Source of the DNA: JBMNGO01 sp050949885
GTDB lineage: Bacteria; Bacillota; Syntrophomonadia; Syntrophomonadales; Syntrophomonadaceae
Length of the DNA stretch: 64,000 nt
Assembly (NCBI GenBank): GCA_050949885.1
Contig: JBMNGO010000001.1
Coordinates: 572,181-636,180 of the forward strand
Direction of reading: 5' to 3'
This document shows positions 62,310 through 64,000 of this stretch, piece after piece. The notes under the pieces were generated by a model. That model was not told the DNA's origin, did no database searches, and saw nothing but the letters and a program-made list of their open reading frames with translations. Each line of letters starts with the position of its first letter. Within the stretch, counting starts at the first letter, position 1. The translations under genes and the position numbers were made by a program.

Positions 62310-62374
62310 TTGTTAATCCCTCCACAGTTGTTATTTTACCTAACTACTGTGTGTCCGACAAATCGGGTATAGGT

Positions 62375-62809
62375 TCCCATTTCATTTTCATTTAATACTT
62401 TGGTTTGAAAATCAACGCCATAGGAAAATTCACCATTTGGGTTTAATGTTTTTTTATTTGCAATTACAATATCTGCCTTCTTTTTATTAACATTATCAAT
62501 TAACAATTCAATCGAATTAAGTTCAATATAATCATCCGAATCCACAAATAAAAGATATTTACCATTCGCCACTCTCATTCCTGAATTACGTGCTTCTGAT
62601 AGCCCTCCATTTTCCTGTATTATTGGCACTATTCTAGTATCTTTTTTGGCATACTCATCAATTATCATCTGACTATTATCAGGTGAACCATCATTAACTA
62701 TAATTATCTCAATGTTTTTGTAGGTTTGATTACAAACACTATCGAGACACCGTCTTAAAAACTTTTCAACATTATAAACTGGTATTATAACACTAACCAA
62801 TTCACTCAT
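62375..62809 (-). pseudogene. GT2 glycosyltransferase, N-terminal part (split by IS3)
   Basis: 145 codons of a GT-A fold transferase: VSVIIPVYNVEKFLRRCLDS, EIIIVNDGSPDNS, ENGGLSEARNSGM, and LLFVDSDDYIE with the DxD metal site. The frame then runs into the IS3 element, which adds a false tail. The start overlaps the end of the upstream GT4 fragment by 4 bases, so the two were coupled. The acceptor and donor sugars are unknown. Confidence 0.88.
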
Positions 62810-63996
62810 TTATTTTCTCCTTGTAAATCTTGATCAGCATACTTCTTAAACGAAAGCAAAAACTCATTTCTTCTAGCCTCAAGAACTTTTTGGTCAAATC
62901 TTTTTGAAAATTCAAAGTTTCTTTTAGCCTGATATATCATTTTTTCTATATCAAAACTAGCTAGAATGGTTGCAAGCTCCTTAACATTTCCTCTACTAAA
63001 GATATACGCATTATCCAATAGTTCTGGGATTCCGCCTGTACTTGAACCAATACAGGGACACGCCCGGCTCATGGCTTCTATAAGTGCTCTTGGCATTCCT
63101 TCTTGATTACTTGGCTGAATGTAAATATCAATATTGTCTAAGTAACCAAAAACTTTTTCATGAGGTATTGGACCCAAAAACTTAACTTTATCTAGGACAC
63201 CATTTCTCTCTGCTACGAACTTTAGAAAACTATTGTCTCCACCACCAGCAAGATGATATTCAAAATTATAACCTTGTCTATTTAGCTCTGCGATAGCCTG
63301 TATAACATACTCTTGTCCTTTATAACGCACATCAACTGCTGCCGTTGTTCCAAGAACAATTGGCTTATGCTTAGTCATCTGTTTAATTTTATGTAAGCGC
63401 GCATCTAATACCCTTTCATCTAAAGTCGGTAGTGCCACATCAGAACAGCCAATAGTTTTACCTGTACTCGGAGTATCTATGTTGTAGAAACTCATTGGTT
63501 ACATATAAAACATAGGGAGCATTTTTTACAGCTTTTTTAGTTGCAGTACCACATAAAAGGTGCAACAAGCTTCCCTTTCCAACTATGATTCCAGTAATGC
63601 ATCCCAAGGACAGCCGACTAGCTCTATTAGAAAAGGTTTGTTCATTTTTCGTGCAATCTCGATACTTAAAATCCCAATTAAACTCGGCAACCGTATTATA
63701 AGAAAGTCAACATTGTTAATATGATCATATAAAATGCTCTCTAATTTGAAGCGTCCAAACAACATCCCTTTTAAAGATGAGAGATTTGGACATGAAACTA
63801 CTTGGAAATTGTCTAAATTGATTTTTGATAATCCTTTTACATTATCATCAGATTTTAGCTCAGTACGAATTGCTACGGTTAAGGTACGTGTAATCAGATA
63901 ATAGCGTGAAAACATTCTTTCATTTAATGCAACTCCGTAATAATTACCATACTGATCTCGACTTAAAGGTCCATCACAACAAAACATAGCTTTCAT
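62806..63996 (-). pseudogene. GT4-type glycosyltransferase, multiply frameshifted
   Basis: The N-terminal frame (63996-63583) reads MKAMFCCDGPLSRDQYGNYY and ends at LVGCPWDALLES. Between 63600 and 63490 the protein continues through two further frames as HSWKGKLVAPFMWYC and then KKAVKNAPYVLYVTNEFL. The C-terminal 229-residue frame (from ~63495) holds TTAAVDVRYKGQEYVIQAIA, KVKFLGPIPHEKVFGYLD, and the GT4 signature PSNQEGMPRALIEAMSRACP. At least three shifts lie within ~110 bases. This suggests decay or locally poor sequence. The start is 4 bases inside the window edge. Confidence 0.8.
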
Positions 63997-64000
63997 TGTT

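Larger units (their letters stand above)
61087..62374 (-). mobile_element. IS3-family insertion sequence, copy 3 (inverted)
   Basis: The same 1288-bp core, in reverse orientation, with the extra 9 bases shared with copy 1 at its outer end (61078-61086). Both flanks belong to a single GT2 gene, so this copy is a straightforward insertion. No target duplication could be assigned with certainty. Confidence 0.93.

Overview
The window reads as the chromosome of an anaerobic Firmicute of the class Clostridia, probably close to Syntrophomonadaceae; this assignment is inferred from gene content and no search was run. Support comes from pyruvate formate-lyase and its activase, the HydE/HydG/HydF maturases with a TM1266-type regulator, a TAXI-type TRAP transporter next to crotonases and a CoA-transferase, SLH-domain surface proteins, copper-amine-oxidase-like secreted proteins, Gram-positive ribosome-binding sites and GTG/TTG starts, and a RAYT transposase with its dispersed GGGGACGGTTCT repeats.

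Layout. 1-2.8 kb: the 3' end of pfl, pflA, a RAYT transposase framed by its own repeats, and tRNA-Ala(CGC). 3.2-15 kb: a 2358-residue SLH surface protein, nagB, a left-handed beta-helix transferase, UV endonuclease UvsE, and a secreted NlpC/P60-like SLH hydrolase. 15-25.6 kb: small accessory genes, including a two-member Cys-rich mini-protein family (one copy has an in-frame stop), a DNRLRE protein with an Asp/His tail, a hotdog thioesterase, a possible ComK-like protein, an Rrf2/CGGC/ferredoxin redox cluster, a radical SAM B12 enzyme, a DUF2975/XRE pair and a DUF4397 protein. Palindromic repeats are scattered between them. 25.7-32.2 kb (minus strand): two crotonases, a fused TRAP permease, a TAXI binding protein broken by a frameshift, and a CoA-transferase cut by an insertion sequence. 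Together these look like a module that imports an organic acid and processes its CoA ester. 34.2-38.9 kb: a flavin-type split-barrel protein, then the TM1266 regulator with hydE, hydG and hydF, which build the [FeFe]-hydrogenase H-cluster.

39-51 kb is an insertion-sequence graveyard. It holds three IS3-family copies with identical ORFs (the third at 61-62.4 kb), an IS256 element split by an IS21 element with a 7-bp target duplication, a second IS21 element lacking one, and an IS1182-like element inside a HEPN-type gene with a 4-bp duplication. Removing either of the two cleanly flanked insertions on paper restores the host reading frame exactly. The HEPN gene, a SieB-like membrane protein and a SAP-domain protein form a small possible phage-defence remnant at 47.8-53.1 kb.

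53.1-64 kb (minus strand) is a surface-polysaccharide locus. Genes for UDP-sugar synthesis (a UDP-HexNAc dehydrogenase, a WbpP/TviC-like epimerase, GalE) and a Wzx-like flippase are intact. The polymerase (frameshift), a GT2 (IS3 insertion) and a GT4 (several frameshifts) are all broken. The locus looks recently inactivated, unless the point frameshifts are sequencing errors.
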